A stretch of 45,601 nucleotides of DNA from a bacterium (GCA_010027825.1 RGUK01000003.1:1-45601), one strand, 5' to 3'; positions 16,531-23,573 are shown, numbered from the stretch's first letter. The notes: generated from the sequence alone by a model not told the origin. A program made the numbers and translations.

Positions 16531-17483
16531 ATAGACTGAGTGTAATAACTTACATTACGCAAACTATCAAGATTAAAACCACCGGCATAGCTAATCGCAC
16601 TCTGTAGATCTTCACGTATCTCTTGCATTTTCTGTAAATACGTTAAAGTATCAGCTTCAATTAGCTCGCGTTTACCTTCGATATTCTTATTATATCCTTT
16701 ATTATAGAAGCTAGCAGAGCCGTAATATTCTTTAAGAGTTTCACCAGTATGTAGGTCTTTAAAAGTTGCTGAGGGGCTATCAGCAAGTTTTGCAAACATA
16801 CTCCCAGCCATTACCATTGAAGCACCAGCTACAATAGCTTTTGCAATATCACCATTACTACGGATACCACCATCAGCTATGACAGGTATATGTACGGGCA
16901 TTTTATTTACACAAGTAAACATCGGCATAGTAAAACCCGTCTTATCCTTCGTCGTACAAACATAACCTTGACCGATACCGACTTTTACAATATCAGCACC
17001 CCATTTAATTAAATCATAGGCTGCCTCACATGTTGTAATATTACCTGCGATGATTTGTGTATTACGTAGTGCACGAAACTTCTGTAAATATTCTAACATC
17101 TGCTTCATCTTAATATGATGACCGTGAGCAATATCTACAGTAATATAATCGACTCTATACCCTTTATCAAAAATTTCATCAAATAATACCTTATCACCTT
17201 CACCGACACCTGCGCTTACTGAAATAATCGGCCACTGCTCTTCATTAGCGATTTTAATATGTCCGAGAGTTACATTATCGAACCTATGCATGATATAAAA
17301 ATAACCGTTAGTTGATAATACCCGTGCTGCATCATTATCAATTGTACACTTCATATTTGAAGGTACAATAGGTGTCTTAAAAGTATGAGCGCCGAGCTTA
17401 GTAGTAGTATCAGCTAAAGACCTCGAATCGAGAGTCGAATATTTTGGTACTAACGTAATGTCTTTATAGTGATAAGCGTGCAT
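16527..17483 (-). CDS. guaC: GMP reductase (GuaC, Firmicutes-type)
   Basis: Converts GMP to IMP and ammonia with NADPH. The TIM-barrel sequence keeps HRF near 67-69, the catalytic Cys in GQGYVCTTKDKTGF, and the phosphate-binding IADGGIRSNGD and SMVMAGSMFA segments. The segments DSRS, NGYFYIMHRF and DLQSSISYAGG-like DLQSAISYAGG match the roughly 320-residue type-2 GMP reductases rather than IMP dehydrogenase, which carries a CBS insert absent here. The ATG at 17483 is preferred over GTG 17486. It shifts guanine nucleotides to IMP and may cooperate with the phosphoribosyltransferase at 20.6 kb. Confidence 0.9.
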   Translation of the reverse strand: MHAYHYKDITLVPKYSTLDSRSLADTTTKLGAHTFKTPIVPSNMKCTIDNDAARVLSTNGYFYIMHRFDNVTLGHIKIANEEQWPIISVSAGVGEGDKVLFDEIFDKGYRVDYITVDIAHGHHIKMKQMLEYLQKFRALRNTQIIAGNITTCEAAYDLIKWGADIVKVGIGQGYVCTTKDKTGFTMPMFTCVNKMPVHIPVIADGGIRSNGDIAKAIVAGASMVMAGSMFAKLADSPSATFKDLHTGETLKEYYGSASFYNKGYNKNIEGKRELIEADTLTYLQKMQEIREDLQSAISYAGGFNLDSLRNVSYYTQSI

Positions 17484-17501
17484 CACTATAATAGTAAGCT
17501 A

Positions 17502-17678
17502 CTATTTTTTGTTTTTCAAGAATTCTTTTTTATGTAACATCCAGTCTAACAACGCCCTTTCCCATCCTACATCTTTACCAGCTTTTTCTGACATGTACCA
17601 CTTATGTTCCTCTATTTGCATTCTTTCTTCTTTATATTTTTTGTAAAGAAGAGAATTTTCAAGAGGATATCTATCCAT
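17502..17678 (-). CDS. Small hypothetical protein
   Basis: 58 residues, Lys/Glu/Trp-rich and probably helical, with the stretch KWYMSEKAGKDVGWERALLD in the middle. I do not recognise it. The start is set by a CATAAATA box exactly 5 nt before the ATG at 17678; the longer frame beginning with TTG would read through this promoter. It lies between guaC and the glycosylase-like gene, all on the minus strand. Confidence 0.65.
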   Translation of the reverse strand: MDRYPLENSLLYKKYKEERMQIEEHKWYMSEKAGKDVGWERALLDWMLHKKEFLKNKK

Positions 17679-17683
17679 ATAGA

Positions 17684-17691
17684 TATTTATG
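17684..17691 (-). promoter_or_regulatory. Late promoter -10 box
   Basis: CATAAATA on the minus strand followed by 5 nt and ATG 17678. The predicted transcription start falls on the A of ATG. Confidence 0.7.
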
Positions 17692-18109
17692 GATCCGGCC
17701 AAATATAGTTTAAATCATCTGGTACATCAGGCCATGCTGCTTTATAAAAAATAGGATTTTTTTGTATTAACATTGATTTATGTGACAAATGTAATTCATC
17801 TGTACCAAGCCAATATGGCATTGCTGTAGATTCTCCAGCAACAAAATGCTTTTTAATTTTCTCTAGACATGTATCTTTATAGCCACGAGCTCGCCATGCA
17901 AGACATATCTGTATGCCATATTCAACAAGTGCATTTGGTGTTTTACTCCACATGCGGGTACACGGATGATTAGACCACCCTCGACCAGATGTAACGCCGC
18001 GTATCTTATTAAGCATTTGTAAGACTTCTACTCTCTGTTTGCCCAATCGTTTTTGATCTAAAGAACGACCAGATTCGTAGAAATCACTATACGGTAAAAA
18101 CGTTTGCAT
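17687..18109 (-). CDS. MSMEG_6728-like / pyrimidine-dimer-glycosylase-like protein
   Basis: 140 residues beginning MQTFLPYSDFYESGRSLDQK then RLGKQRVE, with a central NHPCTRMW, a LVEYGIQICLAWRARG helix and a C-terminal LHLSHKSMLIQKNP...PDDLNYIWP. This order is typical of the MSMEG_6728 family, which annotation pipelines relate to the T4 DenV pyrimidine dimer DNA glycosylases (Pyr_excise). Function would be base-excision repair of UV damage or another DNA-damage role. No catalytic N-terminal Thr as in DenV is visible, so enzymatic activity is uncertain. Confidence 0.7.
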   Translation of the reverse strand: MQTFLPYSDFYESGRSLDQKRLGKQRVEVLQMLNKIRGVTSGRGWSNHPCTRMWSKTPNALVEYGIQICLAWRARGYKDTCLEKIKKHFVAGESTAMPYWLGTDELHLSHKSMLIQKNPIFYKAAWPDVPDDLNYIWPDP

Positions 18110-18170
18110 ATTGTTATAACGTTTTAATAATACAGGAAACTATAAAATAAACAACTATTTTATTTTTTGT

Positions 18171-18260
18171 AAAAAAAAAGGAGCAGTTAATAATTTATAT
18201 TAGTAACTTTTTTCGAAAGTTCCCGCCTACCCGCCCCTAATATAAATATCTGCTCCTTCA
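18171..18260 (-). ncRNA. Candidate small RNA with its own late promoter and terminator
   Basis: On the minus strand a TATAAATA box (18273-18266) is followed at the predicted start site by a 9-bp outer stem (AAGGAGCAG 18258-18250 with CTGCTCCTT 18186-18178) and a 10-bp inner stem (TTTATATTAG with CTAATATAAA, 18246-18237 and 18203-18194). The inner stem encloses a G-rich loop GGGGCGGGTAGGCGGG and a small hairpin AACTTT/AAAGTT. A run of nine Ts ends the transcript. No coding potential is seen. It may also serve as terminator for upstream minus genes. Confidence 0.6.
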
Positions 18261-18265
18261 CTTTT

Positions 18266-18273
18266 TATTTATA
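18266..18273 (-). promoter_or_regulatory. Late promoter -10 box of candidate small RNA
   Basis: Perfect TATAAATA on the minus strand, ending 5-7 nt before the first stem base of the element at 18171-18260. No start codon follows within the expected distance. Confidence 0.65.
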
Positions 18274-18308
18274 CAGAATCGGTATAACTTTTTTAAAAGT
18301 TAATTTTT

Positions 18309-18698
18309 TTATGATCTATGTATAGCTTCAGAGACGACTACAGAAAGTATTGAACAGACACCAGCAATTATTGCTGCAGCTATACTTGTTTTTTTATCCC
18401 AGTGCATGTGATTATCGGTTCTCTTTTTTTCAAATTCTTGTGTAATTTGATATGAAATTAAATTAAAACGCTCATTAACAACATCAGTAATATTTTTAAA
18501 TTTTAACGTCATCTCTTTATCCATTGAAGAAAAATTTGTATCAAGTTTTGTCTCCAACGCTGAAAGACGTGTATCGAGTTTTGAGACCTGATTTACAAGA
18601 GATGGTGTTCCGTTACCTTGAAACACTGTTTTATACAGTGCTTTAATATCATCTCTCATATCTTCTATATCTCTATCGTCAAAATCTAATGTACTCAT
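18309..18698 (-). CDS. Coiled-coil protein with C-terminal membrane anchor
   Basis: 129 residues: an acidic N-terminus, a long coiled coil (VNQVSKLDTRLSALETKLDT region, about 35-95), and one C-terminal transmembrane helix (SIAAAIIAGVCSILSVVVSE, about 105-125) ending RS. The layout resembles XhlA/hemolysin-type and other phage membrane-associated proteins, so an accessory lysis or membrane role is possible. A purine-rich AGGAG lies just before ATG, one of the few Shine-Dalgarno-like sites in the window; TATACT 6 nt before ATG also fits the leaderless pattern. Confidence 0.7.
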   Translation of the reverse strand: MSTLDFDDRDIEDMRDDIKALYKTVFQGNGTPSLVNQVSKLDTRLSALETKLDTNFSSMDKEMTLKFKNITDVVNERFNLISYQITQEFEKKRTDNHMHWDKKTSIAAAIIAGVCSILSVVVSEAIHRS

Positions 18699-18719
18699 AC
18701 TCCTAGTATATATATATAT

Positions 18720-18998
18720 TTATTTATTAACTGTGAAGCTATATGATAGTACACCGCTCTTTAAAGAATAAACCTTACATATTGTCTTACCGGTACTATC
18801 CCTCACAACAACAGTAAGTTTGTCTTGTGTAATAATCGGACCATTTATAATTTCCACATTACCGACGTTTATGTTGTATGATACAACACCTTTATTAGCA
18901 TCAAAAACAGCTATTTTATTTCTTCCATTAATGGCAGCTGAATAATTTTTAGTCATCTTTTGTTGACTCTTAATCTGCAGCGCTGTTATTTTATTCAC
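18720..18998 (-). CDS. Hypothetical beta-rich protein
   Basis: 92 residues starting at GTG. After a Lys/Gln-rich start it consists of short alternating beta stretches with a repeated theme (GVVSYNINVGN and GVLSYSFTVNK), suggesting a small beta-sandwich or fibre-like domain. Family unknown. The GTG is placed by a perfect TATAAATA box with 5 nt between. Divergent from the tail-fibre gene at 19048, so it may be a virion component. Confidence 0.6.
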   Translation of the reverse strand: MNKITALQIKSQQKMTKNYSAAINGRNKIAVFDANKGVVSYNINVGNVEIINGPIITQDKLTVVVRDSTGKTICKVYSLKSGVLSYSFTVNK

Positions 18999-19003
18999 AT
19001 AAG

Positions 19004-19011
19004 TATTTATA
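19004..19011 (-). promoter_or_regulatory. Late promoter -10 box
   Basis: Perfect TATAAATA on the minus strand, 5 nt before GTG 18998. It fixes a non-ATG start and gives the same leaderless geometry as several plus-strand late genes. Confidence 0.7.
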
Positions 19012-19047
19012 TAACTCTATACTTGTAATAAATAATTTAAATACAAA

Positions 19048-20439
19048 ATGCCTAATCAAATTGTAAAAATTATATTAAGACACGGAACCGATGAACAGCG
19101 TAGAGAAGCTGAAGGTGTGGGCGTAACTTTTTCTCTAGGTGAGCCTGGATATGTGTATGATACTAAGCGTGTTTATATCGGTGACGGTATAACATCCGGT
19201 GGCATTCCGGTTAGTATTCGAAATCTTGGATCTGTTGATACATTATTCGGTGGGTATGCGAATTCTGGATTTTCTCAGGAAGCTTGGAATATATTAACTT
19301 TAAGTGGAGCGGAAGTTGGTGATATAATATACGATAGAGATACAAGAATTCTTTATAGTTTGTCGGGTAAAAGTAATTTCCCACCACTTACATCTGATTT
19401 AGTAAAATATGATTTTACCGTTCAATTAAACGATACTCAACTTGAATTTAATGCTAATAGTGAACTACAAATAAAGAGTGAAGGAATTACACCTTCATTA
19501 ATCTCACAGGCCTGTGTCGGTAACGGTCTTGTAAAATATAATACGAATTCACCCATTGTTATAGCTAATAATGGAATATTAAATAGCAATTTAGCTCAAG
19601 TACCTGCAAACACCGTTAAGGCAAATCCTTCGAATGTATTAGATACACCGACAGATCTTTATTGCAGCCCAAAGCAAGTCATTGGTCGTACTGCGACAGG
19701 TGTGTTAACTGCTATAAATTTTGATTCTGTACTTGCCGAATCAACGATCCGTACAACAAACGGTATTAGTGTTAGCTCTGTTAATAATAATACATCTATA
19801 TTATACAGTCTTTGTTCAAATGTTTTTCGTATTAATGAGATAGGTGGTAGTGTATCAAATATCAATATCATACCATCAACAATAATTAACGGTACATTAA
19901 GTGCAGTTGGCAATTTTACAACAAGCGGTACTGTCAATAGTACAGGAGTTACAACAAATAACGGAGCCATAAATGCCGGTGGTGGTAGTCTTACATGCGG
20001 TAATATATTGAGCTTAGGTATAAATACACAGAACGGTACTATTAATACAGGTACTGGCAATGTATTATGTCGAGATATTAATTCATCTGGCAGTGTATCT
20101 GTTAATGGTAATGTTATTGCAAATGGAGACGTTGTTGCGTTCAATTCTTCGGATGCAAGACTTAAGATTAATATCAAGCCAATAGAAAATGCGCTTGCAA
20201 ATATTGATTTAATCAACGGCTATACATTTACATGGAATAATAAAGATGATAATACACCTCGTAAAGGTGAAGATGTAGGTATAATCGCACAAGAGATACA
20301 ACAAATATTGCCTCAAGTTGTAATTGAAAAAGATAACGGATATCTCGGTGTTGATTATCAGAAAATTATTCCTTATCTTATCTCTTGTATTAAAGAGCTT
20401 AAGAGTGAAATACAACATCTAAAAAATGAAATACGATAA
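19048..20439 (+). CDS. Tail fibre with peptidase S74 chaperone domain
   Basis: Receptor-binding or side fibre, 463 residues. The N-terminus (IKIILRHGT-like IVKIILRHGTDEQRREAEG, then GEPGYVYDTKRVYIGDG) is a common baseplate-attachment module. The middle is Ser/Thr/Asn-rich beta repeat. The C-terminal 97 residues are an intramolecular chaperone of the S74 family: SSDARLKINIKPIENAL begins at about 367, GEDVGIIAQEIQQILP follows, and the protein ends in a coiled helix. In this family the Ser of SSD and the Lys of ARLK perform autocleavage after trimer folding. An AATAAATA box lies 13 nt upstream. Confidence 0.88.
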   Translation: MPNQIVKIILRHGTDEQRREAEGVGVTFSLGEPGYVYDTKRVYIGDGITSGGIPVSIRNLGSVDTLFGGYANSGFSQEAWNILTLSGAEVGDIIYDRDTRILYSLSGKSNFPPLTSDLVKYDFTVQLNDTQLEFNANSELQIKSEGITPSLISQACVGNGLVKYNTNSPIVIANNGILNSNLAQVPANTVKANPSNVLDTPTDLYCSPKQVIGRTATGVLTAINFDSVLAESTIRTTNGISVSSVNNNTSILYSLCSNVFRINEIGGSVSNINIIPSTIINGTLSAVGNFTTSGTVNSTGVTTNNGAINAGGGSLTCGNILSLGINTQNGTINTGTGNVLCRDINSSGSVSVNGNVIANGDVVAFNSSDARLKINIKPIENALANIDLINGYTFTWNNKDDNTPRKGEDVGIIAQEIQQILPQVVIEKDNGYLGVDYQKIIPYLISCIKELKSEIQHLKNEIR

Positions 20440-20635
20440 AATCGTTAAGAAATTGCTTGAGGATTTTAACGTTCTTCCTCAGACACAATATGCTAATAAC
20501 TCCGGACCTGATATAGGAATGACAACTGGTGATATTAATAATACATTCCCTAGCAAAATGTCTAAAGTGACAATCAACCTACCTTCTAGGAAGAGAGTAA
20601 AGAAGAAAGCTAGGAAAGTAAAAGAGGATTTGTAA
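20426..20635 (+). CDS. Small basic hypothetical protein
   Basis: 69 residues, overlapping the end of the fibre gene by 14 bp, so probably translationally coupled. The N-terminal helix (MKYDKIVKKLLEDFNVLPQ) is amphipathic and the C-terminus is very basic (SRKRVKKKARKVKEDL), which suits DNA binding or packaging. No family recognised. It converges on the phosphoribosyltransferase gene with a 26-bp overlap. Confidence 0.55.
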   Translation: MKYDKIVKKLLEDFNVLPQTQYANNSGPDIGMTTGDINNTFPSKMSKVTINLPSRKRVKKKARKVKEDL

Positions 20636-21083
20636 GATCGTCCCAAGGGAATTCTAACCAGGTATTGTTATCATAAGATCTACAATAGTAATCAGGAACA
20701 AACGTTGTTTTAGGCTTGATATATAACGAGCAATACTCTGCTCTCATCTTATAACGCTTAAAGATCTCGCGCACATATTCAAGTGTAATGCCGGAATCCG
20801 ATATATCATCGATAACAAGAATATTACTATTAACATATCGATCACAAAAGAGCTCTTCTGGAATCTGAAGAGGACTGATTAACTGCTGTTTATTGCTGTC
20901 ATTATAGCTTTGAACAGTTAGGGTAAACACATTCTTAATATTATTCTTATAAGCAAGCAAGGTACCAGGGATACAACCACCTCGACCGATCTGAAGTATA
21001 ACATCTACGTGCTTTGTTCTCTTTGCAAGGTCATTGATATCCTCAATAACCGTCTTCCACGTAATGTAAGTTTTATCAGACAT
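20610..21083 (-). CDS. gpt: Xanthine/guanine phosphoribosyltransferase-like (Gpt)
   Basis: Salvages guanine or xanthine with PRPP to GMP or XMP. The 157-residue protein matches E. coli Gpt in length and layout: YITWKTV start, RGGCIPGTLLAY (34-45), the PRPP-binding motif VIDDISDSGIT (90-100), and a C-terminal TWLEFPWD corresponding to the Gpt WIEQPWD. All key residues are present. TATAAT lies 5 nt before ATG, overlapped by an inverted repeat. Paired with the phage GMP reductase it would return free guanine to IMP. Confidence 0.85.
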   Translation of the reverse strand: MSDKTYITWKTVIEDINDLAKRTKHVDVILQIGRGGCIPGTLLAYKNNIKNVFTLTVQSYNDSNKQQLISPLQIPEELFCDRYVNSNILVIDDISDSGITLEYVREIFKRYKMRAEYCSLYIKPKTTFVPDYYCRSYDNNTWLEFPWDDLTNPLLLS

Positions 21084-21084
21084 A

Positions 21085-21109
21085 CCGAATTATAGACGGC
21101 TATAATCGG
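21085..21109. promoter_or_regulatory. Inverted repeat over gpt promoter
   Basis: CCGAATTATAG-ACGG-CTATAATCGG is a dyad with one bulged base that covers the -10 box (TATAAT, minus strand) and the predicted start of gpt. It could be an operator or a start-site hairpin. Confidence 0.4.
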
Positions 21110-21110
21110 A

Positions 21111-21386
21111 TTATCTACTTAAAATATCCTGAATATTCTTTATTGTCTTATTCAGTGTTAATAGAACTTTACTATACTCTTCTTTACTACCAACACGGCA
21201 TCTATCAATACTATATTGTAGATCTCTAAGAATCTGCTTCTTCACCGTATCACTCTCTTCCTGCTCTTGACGAGCCTGACTATACTCCATAGGAGGATAC
21301 ATAAGGGAGCCATTACCACGGGAGGTATTATCAGCATTTGGGCTATTGCTGTAAATATTATAAATGGCTTTTTCGTCGATACGCAT
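21111..21386 (-). CDS. Hypothetical protein
   Basis: 91 residues from ATG 21386 (a TTG one codon earlier is less likely because AATAAATA sits 6 nt before the ATG). The N-terminal third is Asn/Ser/Pro-rich and probably disordered; residues 35-91 look like two helices (QARQEQEESDTVKKQILRDL, then a Lys/Leu-rich segment). No family recognised. Divergent from the zinc-ribbon-like gene at 21408, with the promoter box between them. Confidence 0.6.
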   Translation of the reverse strand: MRIDEKAIYNIYSNSPNADNTSRGNGSLMYPPMEYSQARQEQEESDTVKKQILRDLQYSIDRCRVGSKEEYSKVLLTLNKTIKNIQDILSR

Positions 21387-21407
21387 CAATAATATTTATT
21401 TAAACCA

Positions 21408-21653
21408 ATGTACTTAAGTAACGAAGAATTAGCAGTATATAATACAGAAACGTTATCTTATATTAAGGATTCTTATTTTCTTTTTAAGGTTTGTGAGGCC
21501 TGCGACGGTATTGCCTACCATAGTACCCCTGTTTGTATTCAATGTAAAGGGTATCGCTTTGATGATACCTACCCCAGAATTCTCGAATCAATACGTATGA
21601 TTAAGCGGTATAAGCGACAGTTTAATTCTTCTCACCCTCAATCAGACGGTTAA
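21408..21653 (+). CDS. Small zinc-ribbon-like protein
   Basis: 81 residues with one CEAC...CIQC pair separated by 13 residues (FKVCEACDGIAYHSTPVCIQ region), the spacing of a treble-clef or ribbon zinc site, followed by a basic helix. Probably a nucleic-acid or protein-binding adaptor. It overlaps the convergent gene at 21622 by 32 bp. Confidence 0.6.
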   Translation: MYLSNEELAVYNTETLSYIKDSYFLFKVCEACDGIAYHSTPVCIQCKGYRFDDTYPRILESIRMIKRYKRQFNSSHPQSDG

Positions 21654-21777
21654 GGTTCTTGGAGAGAAATTCAACACGTGCCATTGCCTTCTCTTTATTC
21701 TTACCTGTGAGCTTCTTTGCTACAAGGTATTCATCGATAACGTAATCGACGGTAACCTTGATATATTTTTTTTTCAT
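21622..21777 (-). CDS. Small hypothetical protein
   Basis: 51 residues starting MKKKYIKVTVDYVIDEYLVA, with one beta-strand and two Lys/Glu-rich helices. The ATG at 21777 is 1 bp from the stop of the upstream gene (21779), so the two are coupled; the 22-residue extension would overlap that gene. Family unknown. Confidence 0.55.
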   Translation of the reverse strand: MKKKYIKVTVDYVIDEYLVAKKLTGKNKEKAMARVEFLSKNLNRLIEGEKN

Positions 21778-21778
21778 A

Positions 21779-22084
21779 TTACTTCTTCCTGTGAAGACGT
21801 TGATTGGTACGAATCTCTTTAAGAACAAGATCACGTAGACCATCGGATGCTGTCATGTTATAGAGCAATTCTACAATGAGAACGGCTGCCATTCTAGCCT
21901 GAAACGGTGTACGGATAAAGGGTAAACGAATCCAATCTTTAATGCTCTTGGGTTGATCTTTCTTTACTGGCTCTTCATTCTGTTGATTTGATACAACAGG
22001 AGCTGATCCACCAGCTATGGGCGATCCGGGAATGGTGTTCGGGCCATACAGCATTTCGGCTATTAATCTACTATCACGTAACAT
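21779..22084 (-). CDS. Hypothetical protein
   Basis: 101 residues. Residues 15-45 are Pro/Gly/Gln-rich and flexible; the rest is helical with a hydrophobic stretch (FQARMAAVLIVELLYNMTAS). Not recognised. Part of a minus-strand run 22291 to 21622 with 1-4 bp spacing, probably one transcript started by the late box upstream of 22291. Confidence 0.55.
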   Translation of the reverse strand: MLRDSRLIAEMLYGPNTIPGSPIAGGSAPVVSNQQNEEPVKKDQPKSIKDWIRLPFIRTPFQARMAAVLIVELLYNMTASDGLRDLVLKEIRTNQRLHRKK

Positions 22085-22087
22085 ATA

Positions 22088-22291
22088 TTATTCCTTATTA
22101 AAGTTTGCAAGCACGCTTTCAACAAATTGATTGAATGTGAGCTTTGGTTGACCAGTAGATTCATTAGCATGGATGGCGGCAATTTGCTTCTGCGCTGCCT
22201 TCTTAGAAGGATGGGTACCGAAGATGTGGGATGATCCGCTTTTCTTCATTACCTTATATTTGCTACCAGACTTAACGATCTTATATGGCAT
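22088..22291 (-). CDS. Small basic phage protein
   Basis: 67 residues. The N-terminal motif MPYKIVKSGSKYKVMKKSGS and the following HPSKKAAQKQIAAIHANE are a pattern I recall from many phage and environmental proteins of unknown function. The C-terminus FNQFVESVLANFNKE resembles the tails of head-associated proteins. An AATAAATA box lies 5 nt upstream of ATG. Confidence 0.65.
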   Translation of the reverse strand: MPYKIVKSGSKYKVMKKSGSSHIFGTHPSKKAAQKQIAAIHANESTGQPKLTFNQFVESVLANFNKE

Positions 22292-22296
22292 ATTAA

Positions 22297-22304
22297 TATT
22301 TATT
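22297..22304 (-). promoter_or_regulatory. Late promoter -10 box
   Basis: AATAAATA on the minus strand, 5 nt before ATG 22291; heads the run of three small genes down to 21622. Confidence 0.65.
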
Positions 22305-22349
22305 TTTATTTGTTGAATTTCCCGGGGTTACAGTGTAGAATATAAAAAT

Positions 22350-22481
22350 ATGGCAACAACAAAGAGAGTAGTCGGTAATTATTCCAATCGTGATAATAAG
22401 GCATATGCCAAGTATTTGAGGACATCGTGTGGGGTGCAGGCCCGGGCAAAGCGTTCGGACGCTGGTAAGAAGCGGAAGTAG
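22350..22481 (+). CDS. Very basic 43-residue protein
   Basis: Short ORF MATTKRVVGNYSNRDNKAYA continuing to ...SDAGKKRK. It is strongly basic, with about 14 Lys/Arg in 43 residues, and is preceded by a TATAAAAATA sequence directly at the ATG. GC content rises in its second half. A packaged DNA-binding peptide is plausible. It is an isolated plus-strand gene between minus-strand genes, so coding status is not certain. Confidence 0.45.
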   Translation: MATTKRVVGNYSNRDNKAYAKYLRTSCGVQARAKRSDAGKKRK

Positions 22482-22542
22482 GCCGAACCATCTCCCCCTT
22501 ACACACGCCTTAGTTCCTGCCCAAAAGCGGCCAAAAATTTTT

Positions 22543-22815
22543 TTAGCCCCCGGCTACAGCAGGAACAATAGAAACCTGATCGGTATCGATAAGCGAGGTA
22601 TCTAGACCACTGTCAAACCGTATATCCTCATTATTCTTATAGATATTAACAAACTGACGGATCTGACCATCGGGATAGCAGATACGTTCTTTTAAACCTG
22701 GGTATCCGAACTCCAGGTTCTCTATAAGCTCTCCTATAGTAGAAGCCGAACAGAAGACAGTATCTGCGTTCTTGGTTAGCTTACGAAGCGGGGCCGGTAT
22801 ATAGACAGTAGCCAT
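22543..22815 (-). CDS. CysO/ThiS/MoaD-type sulfur-carrier (ubiquitin-like) protein
   Basis: 90-residue beta-grasp protein ending exactly in the di-glycine that is thiocarboxylated in this family. The opening VYIPAPLRKLT, the central FGYPGLKERI, and especially RQFVNIYKNNEDIRF followed by VSIVPAVAGG, match the CysO branch (a mycobacterial sulfur carrier for cysteine synthesis) more closely than ThiS. It would accept AMP then sulfur on its C-terminus from a MoeB-type enzyme. No MoeB, CysM or JAMM protease gene is in the window, so host partners are presumed. It ends the small-gene run 23573 to 22543. Confidence 0.85.
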   Translation of the reverse strand: MATVYIPAPLRKLTKNADTVFCSASTIGELIENLEFGYPGLKERICYPDGQIRQFVNIYKNNEDIRFDSGLDTSLIDTDQVSIVPAVAGG

Positions 22816-22817
22816 AA

Positions 22818-22967
22818 TTAGTGGTTAGATAGGTATTTAAAGATAAGATAGAGAATTCCAACAAAAAGAATACTCTTAAAGAACATCGAAACCGTCTTAT
22901 AGATAAAAGAGAAAATAAAAATAGTAGCTATAGCAGCAGCTAAGATAAAGACATCAAAGATAGACAT
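22818..22967 (-). CDS. Small two-helix membrane protein
   Basis: 49 residues, MSIFDVFILAAAIATIFIFS then a short Lys-containing turn and a second hydrophobic helix (ILFVGILYLIFKYL). The stop codon is 2 bp from the start of the sulfur-carrier gene, and its ATG overlaps the stop of the upstream gene as TAATG. Function unknown; small paired-helix phage proteins are often membrane modulators. Confidence 0.6.
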   Translation of the reverse strand: MSIFDVFILAAAIATIFIFSFIYKTVSMFFKSILFVGILYLIFKYLSNH

Positions 22968-23089
22968 TATTTTTTATTAGTTATTAGACGGTAGTACTGC
23001 TCCTGGTCCATACCTTCCCAGAGATCACATAAGCGTAATCGTCTCATAACCATATAGGACTCATATATTATTCGGCAATCTTTATTCAC
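22967..23089 (-). CDS. Small basic ORF, GTG start
   Basis: 40 residues from GTG 23089, with a CTAAATAATTCG sequence just before it, ending MDQEQYYRLITNKK. The stop overlaps the next ATG as TAATG, which suggests coupled translation and supports coding. Family unknown. Confidence 0.4.
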   Translation of the reverse strand: MNKDCRIIYESYMVMRRLRLCDLWEGMDQEQYYRLITNKK

Positions 23090-23103
23090 CGAATTATTTA
23101 GTA

Positions 23104-23355
23104 CTATTCCTGCTCGATGACGAGATCTCCAGAAACTCTAACAAGCCTACGGGTAGCATCATCCATGAAGTAATAACCATCGGAATGCTCCTCATTATTA
23201 ATGTATCCGGTGGAATGCCATACACGCACGGCTATGCCGCCACTATAGAGGGTTATCTTATGGTGGGATCCTAATGATCCGAGCTTTGCTCTATCGGCAG
23301 ATGTACAGCTAATAAGAAGAAAAGCTATTAGAATAAAGAGAATTCTAGAGATCAT
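23104..23355 (-). CDS. Phage lipoprotein
   Basis: 83 residues with a lipoprotein signal peptide: MISRILFILIAFLLISC, lipobox LISC with Cys17. The mature part has KITLYSGGIAVRVWHSTGYI and a C-terminal SDGYYFMDDATRRLVRVSGD. I recall the same order in lipoproteins from diverse phages, of unproven role; superinfection exclusion at the cell envelope is a possibility. Its ATG overlaps the stop of the upstream membrane gene by one base. Confidence 0.75.
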   Translation of the reverse strand: MISRILFILIAFLLISCTSADRAKLGSLGSHHKITLYSGGIAVRVWHSTGYINNEEHSDGYYFMDDATRRLVRVSGDLVIEQE

Positions 23356-23573
23356 TACTTTGTAGGTAGATCTATTGTAATAACTACAGCATTAGTATTC
23401 TTCTTTGTAGATGTAGAAATAACACTACTGCTATTTTCGCTAATAATCCCACTACCTGATTTATTCAGAAGAGCTGCAGCGCTACCGGCAACATCGAAGA
23501 TAGTGTAGGCAATACAGAAGAGTGATATGCAGAGGAAAGGGTTAAGCTTATTCAGACTGAAATCGAAGTTCAT
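23355..23573 (-). CDS. Small membrane protein
   Basis: 72 residues from ATG 23573: a short polar start, one transmembrane segment (FLCISLFCIAYTIFDVAGSA), then a Ser/Thr/Asn-rich tail. The start is chosen because TATAAT lies exactly 6 nt upstream; two earlier in-frame ATGs would be upstream of the transcription start. It heads the run membrane protein, lipoprotein, small ORFs and sulfur carrier. Confidence 0.6.
   Translation of the reverse strand: MNFDFSLNKLNPFLCISLFCIAYTIFDVAGSAAALLNKSGSGIISENSSSVISTSTKKNTNAVVITIDLPTK

Noticed and set aside
22306..22506. Minus-strand ORF of 66 codons
   Set aside because: No promoter at the start, unnatural composition; the plus-strand 43-residue basic ORF is better supported.
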